A DNA stretch of 64,000 nucleotides from Cellulomonas xiejunii (GCF_024508315.1 NZ_CP101987.1:1798001-1862000); one strand, 5' to 3'; positions 19,597 through 32,547 are shown, numbered from the stretch's first letter. Numbers and translations are program-made. The notes: generated by a model not told the origin, from the letters alone.

Positions 19597-20414
19597 ATGA
19601 CCGGTCCCACGCCCGTCGTCGACCGCACCCCGGACCCCGTGCTCGACCACGAGGCGTCGACCCGACGTCGCATCCTGCAGATCGTCGCCGCCGACGGCCC
19701 CGTCAGCGCTGCCGACCTCGCCGGTGCTCTCGACCTCGCGGCGGCCGGGGTGCGCAGGCACCTGCAGGCGCTCGAGGACGCCGACCAGGTGACCGTGCAC
19801 CGCGGTCGCGAGGCGTCGCGTGGCCGCGGCCGGCCCGCACGTCGCTACGTCGTCACCGGTGAGGGCCAGGCGGTGCTGTCGCACCGCTACGCGGAGATCG
19901 CCGCCGACGCGCTGACGTTCCTGGCGCGGACGGCCGGACCGCAGGCCGTCGAGCAGTTCGCCGAGCACCGGGTGCGCGAGCTCGAGGAGCGTCACACGGC
20001 CGCGGTCGACGCCGCCGGCGCCGACGTCACCGCGCGCGCCGAGGCGCTCGCGCAGGCGCTCGCAGCGGACGGGTACGCCGCGTCCGCGCGGCCCGTGCCG
20101 GGGACGTCCGTCGTCCAGCTGTGCCAGGGACACTGCCCCGTGCAGGACGTGGCGGCGCAGTTCCCCGCGCTCTGCGAGGCCGAGACGCGCGCGTTCGGGC
20201 GCCTCCTCGGCGTGCACGTGCAGCGGCTCTCGACCCTGACGACCGGTGGCCACGTGTGCACCACGAGCATCCCCACCGTCCCGATGCGGACGGCGGACCC
20301 CCGCGCCGCCGGACCTCCCGACGACCCCGCCCCGGGCACGACGGCGGACCCCGCCGGCCCCCCACCGACCTCGAACCCACCCGCCCCCGTGCACTCGACG
20401 GAAGGACCGACACG

Positions 20415-20418
<4 letters not shown>
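19597..20418 (+). CDS. sufR: Iron-sulfur-responsive repressor SufR
   Basis: A 273-residue ArsR/DeoR-like winged-helix regulator. The DNA-binding domain is at residues ~22-85 ([21 protein letters not shown] ... [11 protein letters not shown]). Four Cys, at 176, 180, 193 and 221, can bind the Fe-S cluster: LCQGHC, ALC and HVC. The last ~40 residues are Pro-rich and disordered. ATG 19597 has GGGAGG upstream; earlier in-frame ATGs would place the start inside the operator region. It is the first gene of the suf operon, and its stop overlaps the sufB ATG. Confidence 0.93.
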
Positions 20419-21871
<1,453 letters not shown>

Positions 21872-21872
<1 letters not shown>

Positions 21873-23182
21873 TGACGACCACCACGAACGAGACGGCACC
21901 CACCGCGGGCCTCTCGACCGACCACTCCCGCGCGGTCGCCGACGGCGCGCACACGCACGGCGGGCTCGTGCCCGAGTCGTCGCGCGCGTCGCGTCCCACG
22001 AGCTTCGACGTCGCCGACTTCCCCGTGCCCACCGGGCGCGAGGAGGAGTGGCGCTTCGCTCCCGTCGACCGGTTCGCCGGCCTCTTCGCGGCGGCGACCG
22101 ACGGAGTCCTGGCCGGACGTGGCGTCCTGACGACCGTCGTCGAGTCGCCCGAGGTCCGCGTCGAGATCGTCGACCGCGACGACGTGCGCCTCGGCACCGC
22201 CGGCAAGCCCGGCGACCGTGCCGCGGCGACTGCGTGGGCGTCGTTCGACCGTGCGACGGTCGTGACGCTGCCGCGCGAGTCGGTGTCCTCCAAGGTGACG
22301 TCGATCGTCGTCGAGGGTGTCGAGGGTGCCGGCCTCGCCGACGCACCCCTCGAGCCGACCGCCACGCACCTGCTCGTCCACGCCGAGCCGCTGTCGCAGG
22401 GCGTCGTCGTGCTCGACCACGTCGGGCACGCGAACCTCACCGAGACGGTCGAGATCGTCGCGGAGGACGGTGCTCACCTGACCGTCGTGTCGGTGCAGGA
22501 CTGGGCCCCCGGCTCGGTGCACGCCGCGAGCCACCGGGTGCGGATCGGTCGTGACGCGTCGGTCAAGCACATCGTCGTCACGCTCGGCGGCGACGTCGTG
22601 CGCATCACGCCCGACACCGAGTTCGTCGGCGAGGGCGCGTCCGTCACCGCCCTCGGCCTGTACTTCGCGGACGCGGGCCAGCACCAGGAGCACCGCCTGT
22701 TCGTCGACCACGCGGTCCCGAACTGCGTGTCCCGCGTGACGTACAAGGGTGCGCTGCAGGGCGTCGGCGCGCACACGGTGTGGGTCGGCGACGTGCTGAT
22801 CCGCGCGGCCGCCGAGGGCACGGACACCTACGAGCTCAACCGCAACCTCGTCCTCACGGACGGCGCGCGCGCGGACTCGGTGCCGAACCTGGAGATCGAG
22901 ACGGGCCTCATCGAGGGCGCCGGCCACGCCAGCGCCACCGGCCGGTTCGACGACGAGCAGCTCTTCTACCTGCGCTCGCGCGGCATCCCCGAGACCGACG
23001 CGCGTCGCCTCGTGGTCCGCGGCTTCTTCGCCGAGCTCATCCAGGAGATCGGCGTCCCCGAGGTCGAGGAGCGGCTCACCGCCGCCATCGACGCGGAGCT
23101 CGAGAAGTCCATGACGGCGATCCTGGGCACCGAGCCGCACGTCGAGGGCTCGCAGGCCGCGCTGTCCACGGAGCGTGCATGA
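21872..23182 (+). CDS. sufD: Fe-S cluster assembly protein SufD
   Basis: A 436-residue SufD, paralogue of SufB, with the characteristic GREEEWRFAPVDRF near residue 53 and a C-terminal SGGIPE-type helix segment (LRSRGIPETDARRLVVRGFFAELI) that contacts SufC. It forms the SufBC2D scaffold. The start is TGATG, sharing one base with the sufB stop. Its stop overlaps the Rieske gene ATG. The long upstream-open frame over sufB is a shadow. Confidence 0.96.
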
Positions 23183-23511
23183 GCGCCCAGCTGGCCTGCT
23201 ACACCGCGGACGTGCCCGTCGCCGGCGCGCTGCGCGTCGAGCTCGAGAGCGAGACGGGACCCGTCGAGGTCGCCGTCGTCCGTGACGAGTCCGGCGACTG
23301 GCACGCGATCAGCGACATCTGCTCGCACGGTGCCGTCTCCCTGTCCGACGGCGAGGTCGAGGGCTGCACGGTGGAGTGCTGGCTGCACGGGTCGAGGTTC
23401 GACCTGCGCTCCGGCAAGCCGCTGTCCCCGCCCGCGATCAAGCCCGTCCCCGTCTACCCCGTGACCGTCGACGGCGAGCGTGTGCTCGTCGACGTCGACG
23501 CGCCGCTCTGA
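23179..23511 (+). CDS. Rieske-type [2Fe-2S] ferredoxin of the suf operon
   Basis: A 110-residue Rieske protein. The 2Fe-2S ligands are in CSHG (near residue 45) and CWLHG (near 65), spaced normally, with the closing GKPLSPPAIKPVPVY segment. Such a non-heme ferredoxin is the usual fourth member of actinobacterial suf operons and may provide electrons for cluster assembly; that role is inferred. It is coupled to sufD by ATGA. Confidence 0.93.
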   Translation: MSAQLACYTADVPVAGALRVELESETGPVEVAVVRDESGDWHAISDICSHGAVSLSDGEVEGCTVECWLHGSRFDLRSGKPLSPPAIKPVPVYPVTVDGERVLVDVDAPL

Positions 23512-23527
23512 ACCCGAGGAGTACCCG

Positions 23528-24292
23528 ATGTCCACCCTGGAGATCCGCGACCTGCACGTCAGCGTCGAGACGAAGGAGGGCCCCAAGCCCATCCTGCGCG
23601 GCGTCGACCTCACCGTGAGCAGCGGTGAGACCCACGCCATCATGGGCCCCAACGGGTCCGGCAAGTCCACGCTCGCGTACTCGCTGGCGGGGCACCCCAA
23701 GTACCAGATCACCTCGGGCAGCGTCCTGCTCGACGGTGAGGACGTCCTCGCGATGAGCGTCGACGAGCGTGCCCGCGCCGGCATGTTCCTTGCCATGCAG
23801 TACCCCGTCGAGGTCCCCGGCGTGTCCGTGTCGAACTTCCTGCGGACCGCCAAGACCGCGATCGACGGCGAGGCGCCGCCGCTGCGCTCGTGGGTCAAGG
23901 ACATGCGCGCCGCCATGGACGCCCTGCGGATGGACTCCACGTTCGCGGAGCGTTCGGTGAACGAGGGCTTCTCCGGTGGCGAGAAGAAGCGGCACGAGAT
24001 CCTCCAGATGGAGCTCCTGAAGCCGCGCTTCGCGATCCTCGACGAGACCGACTCCGGCCTGGACGTCGACGCGCTGCGCGTCGTGTCCGAGGGCGTCAAC
24101 CGCGTCAAGGCCGGCGGCGACGTCGGCGTGCTGCTGATCACGCACTACACGCGGATCCTGCGCTACATCCAGCCCGACTTCGTCCACGTCTTCGTCGACG
24201 GCCGGATCGCCGAGGAGGGCGGCCCGGAGCTGGCCGAGCGCCTCGAGTCCGAGGGCTACGACCGCTTCCTGCCCACCGGCAGCGCGGTCTGA
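23528..24292 (+). CDS. sufC: Fe-S assembly ATPase SufC
   Basis: A 254-residue ABC-type ATPase of the SufBC2D complex. Walker A GPNGSGKST is at residues 40-48. The family-specific signature SGGEKKRHEI is near 148 and Walker B AILDETDSGLD near 169, followed by the H-loop ITHYTRIL. ATG 23528 has GAGGAG at 23516-23521 with a 6-nt spacer. It is the only suf gene with its own clear ribosome binding site so far in the operon, which fits a need for two SufC per complex. Confidence 0.97.
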   Translation: MSTLEIRDLHVSVETKEGPKPILRGVDLTVSSGETHAIMGPNGSGKSTLAYSLAGHPKYQITSGSVLLDGEDVLAMSVDERARAGMFLAMQYPVEVPGVSVSNFLRTAKTAIDGEAPPLRSWVKDMRAAMDALRMDSTFAERSVNEGFSGGEKKRHEILQMELLKPRFAILDETDSGLDVDALRVVSEGVNRVKAGGDVGVLLITHYTRILRYIQPDFVHVFVDGRIAEEGGPELAERLESEGYDRFLPTGSAV

Positions 24293-26273
<1,981 letters not shown>

Positions 26274-26277
<4 letters not shown>

Positions 26278-26615
26278 CCACCGAACCGATCACCACCCCC
26301 GCCGGCCCGCCGACGGCCGCCGACGTCGAGGAGGCGATGCGTGACGTCATCGACCCCGAGCTCGGCATCAACGTCGTCGACCTCGGCCTCGTCTACGGCG
26401 TCGTCGTCGACCAGACCAGCACCGCGGTCATCGACATGACGCTCACGTCGGCGGCGTGCCCGCTCACGGACGTCATCGAGGACCAGACGGGCCAGGCGCT
26501 CGAGGGCCTCGTCGACGGGTTCCGCATCAACTGGGTGTGGATGCCGCCGTGGGGCCCGGAGAAGATCACGCCCGACGGGCGCGAGCAGATGCGGGCGCTG
26601 GGGTTCAACATCTGA
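26274..26615 (+). CDS. sufT: Fe-S assembly factor SufT (DUF59/MIP18 family)
   Basis: A 113-residue MIP18/DUF59 protein. It shows the family pattern VEEAMRDVIDPELGINVVDLGLVYG, the reactive Cys in TSAACPLTD and the conserved WGPEKIT near the C-terminus. In other bacteria SufT aids Fe-S protein maturation under high demand. ATG overlaps the sufU stop. It is the last intact gene of the suf operon. Confidence 0.94.
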
Positions 26616-26649
26616 CGACGATCCCGGTCGAGTCAGGAGCAGCGCAGCC

Positions 26650-26830
26650 ACCTCGCGCCGACGCGTTCACGCCGAACCGGGCCTACGGGACGGGCAAGCT
26701 CGCGAACGTCCTCGTCACGCGAGGGCTGCACGAGCGCGACCACGCCCACGGGCTGACGTCCGGGCGTTCCATCCGGGCGCCGTGGCGACGAACTTCGCGT
26801 CGTCTGCCCGCCTGACGTCGCCCAGGGCCG
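26650..26830 (+). pseudogene. decayed C-terminal fragment of a short-chain dehydrogenase
   Basis: Two adjoining frames together resemble the C-terminal half of an SDR oxidoreductase. Frame one (from about 26669) reads TPNRAYGTGKLANVLVTR, with the catalytic Tyr-x-x-x-Lys as YGTGK. After a frameshift near 26750-26764, the second frame reads AFHPGAVATNFASSARL, the usual motif downstream. No start, no NAD-binding half and no single open frame remain. The catalytic Lys in this family normally comes from YxxSK, so even that site is changed. It follows sufT by about 50 bp. Confidence 0.72.
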
Positions 26831-26867
26831 GTGCGACTGGATTGCCCTCTCGCGGCGGGGTGGTGGG

Positions 26868-27743
26868 TCAGAGGTCAGTGGCGGCGAAGGTGTCGCACGC
26901 GGCCAGCGAGCCCTGCTCGTAGCCGATCGTGAACCACTTCTGGCGCTGCTCGCTCGACCCGTGCGTCCACGTGTCGGGGTCCACGCCGCCGCCCGACTGC
27001 TGCTGGATGTGGTCGTCGCCGACGGCCGCCGCCGCGTCGAGGGCCTGGGCGAGCTCCTCGGCGGTGGGGGGATCGAGGAACGTCACGCCGGGCCGGTCCG
27101 GGTCCTCGCGCGTCGCGGCGTCGCCGGCCCACATGCCCGCGTAGCAGTCGGCCTGCAGCTCGACGCGCACGGAGTCCGACTCGGCGCCACCACCGCTGCG
27201 GTCGGCGGAGTCGAACACGCCCGTGAGGTTCTGGATGTGGTGGCCGTACTCGTGGGCGTAGATGTACATCTCCGCGAGCGGTCCGCCCTGGGCGCCGTAC
27301 TGCTGCTGCAGCACCTGGAAGAACGAGGTGTCGAGGTAGATGCCCTGGTCGGGCGGGCAGTAGAACGGGCCCGTGGACGACGAGGCCTGGCCGCAGCCGG
27401 TGGCGATGCCACCCTCGAACGCGTCCCCGGAGGGCGGGTCGAACGCCGTCCCGGCCGGGACGGTCGCGGCCCAGAACGCGTCGAGCGACTGCATCGTGGC
27501 GGAGAAGCGGCACAGAGGGTCGGAGTTCGCCTGCTCGACCGTGCACTCGGCGACCTCCTCGCCCGGCTGGCTGCCGCCACCCTGGCCGCCGGTGTCGAGG
27601 ACGCCGGAGAGGTCCTGGCCGGTGAACAGGAAGATCGCCAGCGCGATGATCCCGATCAACCCACCGCCGCCGGCGGCCGCGGCACCGCGCCCGTGCCGGC
27701 GGACGCGGCCACCCTCGAAGCTGCCACCCTCGCTGAAAGTCAC
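26868..27743 (-). CDS. Neutral zinc metallopeptidase (YpfJ family)
   Basis: A 291-residue membrane-anchored metallopeptidase of the KPN_02809/YpfJ family. A Gly/Arg-rich cytoplasmic start precedes one helix (residues ~29-41). The extracellular domain contains HEYGHH at 164-169, the zincin motif, plus a downstream Glu in ELQADCYAG as third ligand. Cys pairs (67/78, 117/129) may form disulfides. Natural substrates of this family are unknown. The GTG start has a -10 TACCGT box 6 nt upstream. Confidence 0.9.
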   Translation of the reverse strand: MTFSEGGSFEGGRVRRHGRGAAAAGGGGLIGIIALAIFLFTGQDLSGVLDTGGQGGGSQPGEEVAECTVEQANSDPLCRFSATMQSLDAFWAATVPAGTAFDPPSGDAFEGGIATGCGQASSSTGPFYCPPDQGIYLDTSFFQVLQQQYGAQGGPLAEMYIYAHEYGHHIQNLTGVFDSADRSGGGAESDSVRVELQADCYAGMWAGDAATREDPDRPGVTFLDPPTAEELAQALDAAAAVGDDHIQQQSGGGVDPDTWTHGSSEQRQKWFTIGYEQGSLAACDTFAATDL

Positions 27744-27749
27744 GGGCTC

Positions 27750-27755
27750 ACGGTA
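27750..27755 (-). promoter_or_regulatory. -10 element of the zinc peptidase gene (leaderless)
   Basis: TACCGT on the minus strand ends 6 nt before the GTG at 27743, implying a leaderless message. Confidence 0.55.
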
Positions 27756-27832
27756 GTGGGAAGCTCCGCAGGCCGCGCGGGCTGGACGATCGACCGACTC
27801 GCACGCGACAGCAGCGGCACAGGCGCCGGGCG

Positions 27833-28483
27833 TCAGTCGGCAAGGCCGCGTGCGGCCAGCGCATCACCCGTCGTCCGCGCGTGGCCCACCATGCGCACGG
27901 CGGCGGGGACGACGACCGCACGCGGGTCGCGGTCGAGCCCACGGGCGCGCGCGGCGTCGCGCGACTCGCCGACGACCTGCACGAGCACGGGCACCGTCCG
28001 CAGGAAGAGGCCCACCGTGAGGGCCACGGTCTCCGGAGCCAGTCCCACGTGCCGCAGGGGCCGGGCCGCGCGTGTCACGACGGCCAGGAGGTCGTCGGCG
28101 CGGGTGGTCGCCGTCACGAGGGCCCCCGCCAGGACGAGCGTCAGCAGGTCGAGCGCGACCTCGGCCCCGAGCGCGGGCCCGCGCACCCACGTCTGGTAGG
28201 CAGCGAGCAACACCGCGGTCACGAGCACCGGCAGAAGGCCCCGCGTCGTGCGGTGCCACGGCACGCGCGCGAGCGCCGTGACGAGGACGACGACGCCGAG
28301 GCCGGCTGCCGCCACGCTCGGGCCGGCGGGCAGGACGACCGCGACGCCCGTCAGCGCGAGCAGCAGCAGCTTCGCGGTGGCAGGCAGGCGGTGGACGACG
28401 CTGTCGCCGGGGTGGTGGAGCCCCAGCGGTCCGGCCCACGGCGGGCGCAGCGGCCGTCCGCGCGTCAGCGCGTCGGGCGTCAC
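27833..28483 (-). CDS. bioN: Biotin ECF transporter T component BioN
   Basis: A 216-residue ECF transporter transmembrane protein (CbiQ/EcfT type). About five hydrophobic helices are followed by the coupling segments with the Ala-Arg-Gly signature (ARARGLDRDP near residue 175, and ARGLAD at the end). The GTG at 28483 overlaps the bioM stop. A longer frame to 28711 overlaps bioM and is rejected. With BioM and BioY it forms the biotin importer. Confidence 0.9.
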   Translation of the reverse strand: MTPDALTRGRPLRPPWAGPLGLHHPGDSVVHRLPATAKLLLLALTGVAVVLPAGPSVAAAGLGVVVLVTALARVPWHRTTRGLLPVLVTAVLLAAYQTWVRGPALGAEVALDLLTLVLAGALVTATTRADDLLAVVTRAARPLRHVGLAPETVALTVGLFLRTVPVLVQVVGESRDAARARGLDRDPRAVVVPAAVRMVGHARTTGDALAARGLAD

Positions 28484-29259
28484 GGCGTCACCGGGGCTCG
28501 ACGGGCATGCTCGGCGCCGTGCGGGGATGGTGCGGCGCCCATGAGGGCGCGGTAGTGCGCGAGCGCGGGACCCGGCTCGTCGTCCGCGACGACGCGGCCG
28601 TCGTCGACGACGATCACCCGCTCGGCGCGCGCGGCCGCCTCGAGGTCGTGCGTCACCACGACGACCTGCTGGGGGAGCGACGCGAGCAGCGTGTCCACGT
28701 GCGTGCGCCACCGCAGGTCGAGCAGCGTGGTCGGCTCGTCGCAGACCAGGACCGCCGGCTCCGTGGCGAGCACCGCGGCCAGCGCGAGGAGCTGGCGCTG
28801 ACCCCCGGACAGTGCGTGCACCGACACGTGCGCCCGGTCCGCCAGGCCGTACCGGGCCAGTGCCTCGAGAGCCCGGGCCTCGCGCTCGCGGGCGTCCGGG
28901 ACCGTGCGCCGCAGGGACAGGGCGACGTCCTCGACCGGTGTCGGCATGACGATCTGCGCGTCGGGGTCGGTGAACACGAACCCGACGCGGCGCCGGACGG
29001 CGGGCCCGTCGGACGCCGTGTCGAGCCCGTCGACCCGCACGCGCCCCGCCGAGGGCAGGACCAGACCGTTGAGCAGGCGGGCGAGCGTCGACTTGCCCGA
29101 CCCGTTGGCACCGACGACGGCGACGTGCCGCTCGGTCAGCCGCAGCGAGACCGGGCCCAGCAGGCGCACGACGCGGTCGGGGCCGCCCGCCGGGTCCGGG
29201 GACCAGGCGGTGACCTCGGCGGCGTCGAGCTCGATCACCGGTGCCTCAGCGCCTGCCAC
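28480..29259 (-). CDS. bioM: Biotin ECF transporter ATPase BioM
   Basis: A 259-residue ABC ATPase of the energy-coupling-factor class. Walker A GANGSGKST is at residues 50-58, the Q-loop segment FVFTDPDAQIVMPTPVEDVA is typical of ECF ATPases, and the signature LSGGQRQLL and Walker B VLVCDEPTTLLD follow. Its GTG overlaps the bioY stop by 14 nt, and its stop overlaps bioN. Only one ATPase gene is present, as in other BioMNY systems. Confidence 0.92.
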   Translation of the reverse strand: MAGAEAPVIELDAAEVTAWSPDPAGGPDRVVRLLGPVSLRLTERHVAVVGANGSGKSTLARLLNGLVLPSAGRVRVDGLDTASDGPAVRRRVGFVFTDPDAQIVMPTPVEDVALSLRRTVPDAREREARALEALARYGLADRAHVSVHALSGGQRQLLALAAVLATEPAVLVCDEPTTLLDLRWRTHVDTLLASLPQQVVVVTHDLEAAARAERVIVVDDGRVVADDEPGPALAHYRALMGAAPSPHGAEHARRAPVTP

Positions 29260-29896
29260 GTCGTAGGTCGGGGAACGCCCGCACGACGGCCAGCGTCACG
29301 CCTGCCGCGAGGAGGTTCTTCACGACGTCACCGGGCCAGTAGACGAGGTCGATCGCGAGCGCCTCGCGGGCCGTGACCCCGAGGCGTGCCATGAGCCCGA
29401 GGATGCCGGACGGGTGCGTCACGAGGAACGACGAGCCCAGCCCGGCGGCGACGAGCAGCGGGTACCGCCACGCCGGTCGCGCCCGCAGCGCGAGCCCGCC
29501 GAGCCACCCGGCGGCCGCTGCGGCGGCCGGGAACGCGAGCAGGTAGCCGACTGACGGCTTGCCCAGCACACCGAGCCCACCGGTCATCTCGGCGAACACG
29601 GGGACCCCCGCCAGGCCGACCACCAGGTAGAGCGCGACCGCGAGGAAGCCCCGCCGGGCACCCAGCACGAGCCCTGCGACGACGACGCCGAACGTCTGCA
29701 GCGTGATCGGCACGGGCGTGCCCGTGGGGATCGCCGGGACCAGCGCGCACGCGGCGACGAACGCCGCGAACGTGGCGACGAGCGCGACGTCGGTGCCCGT
29801 CCGGCGCGTGGCCGGGGGCTCGGGCAGGAGACCCGGGACCGCCGTGGGCGCTTCCGGCGCGGCCGTGGTCCTGTCGTCCGGGGAACTGAGGGGCAT
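29246..29896 (-). CDS. bioY: Biotin-binding S component BioY
   Basis: A 216-residue BioY with a disordered ~30-residue start and six membrane helices. Family motifs are PVPITLQTFGVVVAGLVLG, GVPVFAEMTGG and KPSVGYLLAFP, which shape the biotin site. It is the first gene of bioY-bioM-bioN. The ATG has an AGGAG site in the minus-strand leader. No biotin-repressor palindrome was recognised upstream. No biotin synthesis gene is in the window. Confidence 0.95.
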   Translation of the reverse strand: MPLSSPDDRTTAAPEAPTAVPGLLPEPPATRRTGTDVALVATFAAFVAACALVPAIPTGTPVPITLQTFGVVVAGLVLGARRGFLAVALYLVVGLAGVPVFAEMTGGLGVLGKPSVGYLLAFPAAAAAAGWLGGLALRARPAWRYPLLVAAGLGSSFLVTHPSGILGLMARLGVTAREALAIDLVYWPGDVVKNLLAAGVTLAVVRAFPDLRRGRR

Positions 29897-29968
29897 GCCG
29901 TGGCTCCTGCCGGGTGAGGATGACGTGGAGGGTCGGGCGTCCGACCGCTCGCCACGCTAGTGGCTGGG

Positions 29969-29974
29969 TACGAT
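29969..29974 (+). promoter_or_regulatory. -10 element of the ABC-F gene
   Basis: TACGAT; a start near 29981 gives a leader of about 60 nt before the GTG at 30041, with a GAGGAA site. Unlike many genes here this one has a conventional leader, which leaves room for post-transcriptional control of an ABC-F gene. Confidence 0.5.
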
Positions 29975-30040
29975 GGTCGGCGTTTGTGCCGGGAGCCAGA
30001 ACCCACCCGGTCTTCTCGTAGGAAACCGAGGAACTCCCCT

Positions 30041-31639
30041 GTGATCACCGCTTCGGGCGTCGAGCTGCGCGTCGGCGCCCGCGTCCTGCTGGAACCGACG
30101 ACCTTCCGGATCGCCTCCGGCGACCGGATCGGCCTCGTCGGCCGCAACGGTGCGGGCAAGACCACGTTGACCAAGACGCTCGCGGGGGAGACCCAGCCGA
30201 CCGGCGGGACCATCTCGCGCAGCGGCGACGTGGGCTACCTGCCGCAGGACCCGAGCGCGGGCGACCTGACGCAGCTCGCGATGGACCGGGTGCTCTCGGC
30301 GCGCGGGCTCGACGCGATCCTGGCGTCGATGCGGGAGACCGAGGGTGCGATGGCCTCGGCCGACGACGCCACGCGTGACAGGGCCATGGAGCGGTACACG
30401 CGGCTCGAGGCGCGGTTCACCGCGGCCGGCGGGTACGCGGCCGAGAGCGAGGCGCACCGCATCACGGCAGCGCTCGGGCTCGACGACCGCGTCCTCGGGC
30501 AGAACCTCGGCACGCTGTCCGGTGGTCAGCGCCGCCGGGTCGAGCTCGCGCGCATCCTGTTCTCGGGTGCCGACACGCTCCTGCTCGACGAGCCGACCAA
30601 CCACCTCGACGCCGACTCCATCGTGTGGTTGCGCGAGTACCTCAAGAGCTACCCGGGCGGGTTCGTCGTCATCAGCCACGACGTCGAGCTGCTGCGCGCG
30701 ACCGTCAACAAGGTGTTCTACCTCGACGCGAACCGTTCGCACCTCGACCTGTACAACCTCGGCTGGGACGCGTACCTGAAGCAGCGGGAGACCGACGAGA
30801 AGCGCCGGCGCCGCGAGCGGGCCAACGCCGAGAAGAAGGCCGCGACGCTCCTGGCGCAGGCCGACAAGATGCGCGCGAAGGCCACCAAGGCCGTCGCGGC
30901 GCAGAACATGGCCCGCCGTGCCGAACGCATGCTGTCCGGCCTCGACGCGGTCCGCGCCTCGGACAAGGTCGCGCGCCTGCGGTTCCCGGACCCGGCGCCG
31001 TGCGGGCGCACCCCGCTGACCGCCGAGGGCCTGTCGAAGTCGTACGGGTCGCAGGAGGTCTTCACGGACGTCTCGCTGGCGATCGACCGGGGGAGCAAGG
31101 TCGTCGTCCTCGGGCTCAACGGTGCCGGCAAGACCACCCTGCTGCGGATGCTCGGGGGCCTGCAGGAGCCCGACACCGGGGAGGTCAAGCCGGGCCACGG
31201 CCTCAAGCTCGGGTACTACGCGCAGGAGCACGAGACGCTCGACCTCTCGCGCACCGTCCTGGAGAACCTGCGCACCGCGGCGCCCGACCTCACCGACACC
31301 CAGGTGCGGTCCGTCCTCGGGTCGTTCCTGTTCTCCGGTGACGACGCGGACAAGCCGGCCCGGGTGCTGTCCGGCGGGGAGAAGACGCGCCTCGCCCTCG
31401 CGACGCTCGTCGTGTCCAGCGCCAACGTGCTGCTGCTCGACGAGCCGACGAACAACCTGGACCCGGCGTCACGCGAGGAGATCCTCGCCGCGCTGCGCGG
31501 CTACCAGGGGGCGGTCGTGCTCGTGAGCCACGACGAGGGGGCGGTCGCGGCCCTCGAGCCGGAGCGCGTGCTGCTGCTGCCCGACGGCGACGAGGACCTG
31601 TGGAGCGCCGACTACCTGGACCTCATCGCGCTCGCCTGA
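30041..31639 (+). CDS. ABC-F family ATPase
   Basis: A 532-residue soluble protein with two ABC domains and no membrane part. The first Walker A is GRNGAGKTT near residue 33, with signature LSGGQRRR near 159 and Walker B LLLDEPTNHLD. A charged linker (residues ~240-300, EKRRRRERANAEKKAATL) follows, then the second Walker A LNGAGKTT and signature LSGGEKTR with LLLDEPTNNLD. ABC-F proteins act on the ribosome; some confer resistance. It resembles the Rv1473-type group, and the role here is unknown. The GTG at 30041 follows GAGGAAC; the in-frame ATG at 29960 precedes the promoter and is rejected. The 3' end overlaps the convergent SURF1 gene by 28 bp. Confidence 0.9.
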   Translation: MITASGVELRVGARVLLEPTTFRIASGDRIGLVGRNGAGKTTLTKTLAGETQPTGGTISRSGDVGYLPQDPSAGDLTQLAMDRVLSARGLDAILASMRETEGAMASADDATRDRAMERYTRLEARFTAAGGYAAESEAHRITAALGLDDRVLGQNLGTLSGGQRRRVELARILFSGADTLLLDEPTNHLDADSIVWLREYLKSYPGGFVVISHDVELLRATVNKVFYLDANRSHLDLYNLGWDAYLKQRETDEKRRRRERANAEKKAATLLAQADKMRAKATKAVAAQNMARRAERMLSGLDAVRASDKVARLRFPDPAPCGRTPLTAEGLSKSYGSQEVFTDVSLAIDRGSKVVVLGLNGAGKTTLLRMLGGLQEPDTGEVKPGHGLKLGYYAQEHETLDLSRTVLENLRTAAPDLTDTQVRSVLGSFLFSGDDADKPARVLSGGEKTRLALATLVVSSANVLLLDEPTNNLDPASREEILAALRGYQGAVVLVSHDEGAVAALEPERVLLLPDGDEDLWSADYLDLIALA

Positions 31640-32547
31640 CGGTCGCGCCCGGCGTCCTGCTGCGCGGCGATCTCGGCGTCCTCGTCCCGCTCGTCGCGGC
31701 CGGGGGCCCGGCGGGGCCGCGCCCGCCGGGACGGGGGCGCACCCTGCGTGCCGGTGACGACCGACGTCCACTCGCGCCGGGCGGCGACGCTGAACGCCAC
31801 CAGACCCCCGAGTGCGAACACCCACCACTGGAACGCGTACGACAGGTGGGAGCCCGGGTCCGTGCTCGGCGCGGCCAGCGCACCCAGCGGTGCAGCGGCG
31901 GCGGGATCCTCGCGCACGAGCGCGCCGTAGGCCGCGTACGGGGCCGCGTCGACCCCGCCTGCGGTGAGCACCTGGGCAGGGGCGATGGCCTGCACCTGCC
32001 CCGACGGCGCGTCACGGCTGCTCGCGGGCTCGCCCGGGCGCAGGCGGACGGTCGCCGTCACCTCGCCGGCCGGCGGGGGTGGGACGTCGACGTCGACCGA
32101 CCCGTCCGCGCCCGTGGGCACCCAGCCGCGGTCGACGACCAGGACGCGCCCTGCACCGACCGGGTCGCCCTGCGCACCGGGCGCCGCGTCCGTCACGAGG
32201 AACGGCACCAGGGCGTGATACGCGGGGGTGCTGTCGACCGGGCGGTTGCGCAGCAGCACGGTCGCGTCGTCGAGGTAGCGCCCTCGGACGTCGACCGAGC
32301 GCCAGGCGTCGGACTCGGGCAGCGCGGCGTCCGGGTCCGCGACGACGTCCGCGAGGTCGACGGGTGCGGCGGCGTAGTTGGCCTCCACGACCGCGATGGC
32401 GGCGTCACGCTCGACGTGCCGCTGCCACTGCCAGCGGCCCAGGAACGTGCACGTCACGGCCACGGCGACCGCGAGGACGACCAGACCGAGCGCCTGCCGA
32501 CGTGCCGCGGCGCGCAGGTCGCCGCCCGCGGGTCCCGCCGCGCTCAC
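31612..32547 (-). CDS. SURF1-family cytochrome oxidase assembly protein
   Basis: A 311-residue SURF1-type protein with two membrane helices (residues ~20-38 and ~250-268) around an extracytoplasmic domain. Family features are LGRWQWQRHVERD after helix 1, VLLRNRP, VLVVDRGWVP and HLSYAFQWWVFA at helix 2. SURF1 supports heme A insertion into aa3 oxidase, which fits ctaA in the same window. The charged ~45-residue C-terminal tail is Arg/Asp-rich. The GTG overlaps the stop of the upstream zinc-binding gene. Confidence 0.9.
   Translation of the reverse strand: MSAAGPAGGDLRAAARRQALGLVVLAVAVAVTCTFLGRWQWQRHVERDAAIAVVEANYAAAPVDLADVVADPDAALPESDAWRSVDVRGRYLDDATVLLRNRPVDSTPAYHALVPFLVTDAAPGAQGDPVGAGRVLVVDRGWVPTGADGSVDVDVPPPPAGEVTATVRLRPGEPASSRDAPSGQVQAIAPAQVLTAGGVDAAPYAAYGALVREDPAAAAPLGALAAPSTDPGSHLSYAFQWWVFALGGLVAFSVAARREWTSVVTGTQGAPPSRRARPRRAPGRDERDEDAEIAAQQDAGRDRQASAMRSR

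Noticed and set aside
30041-31639. Named antibiotic-resistance ABC-F gene
   Set aside because: The linker and sequence alone do not assign it to a resistance subfamily, and the housekeeping position argues against recent transfer.
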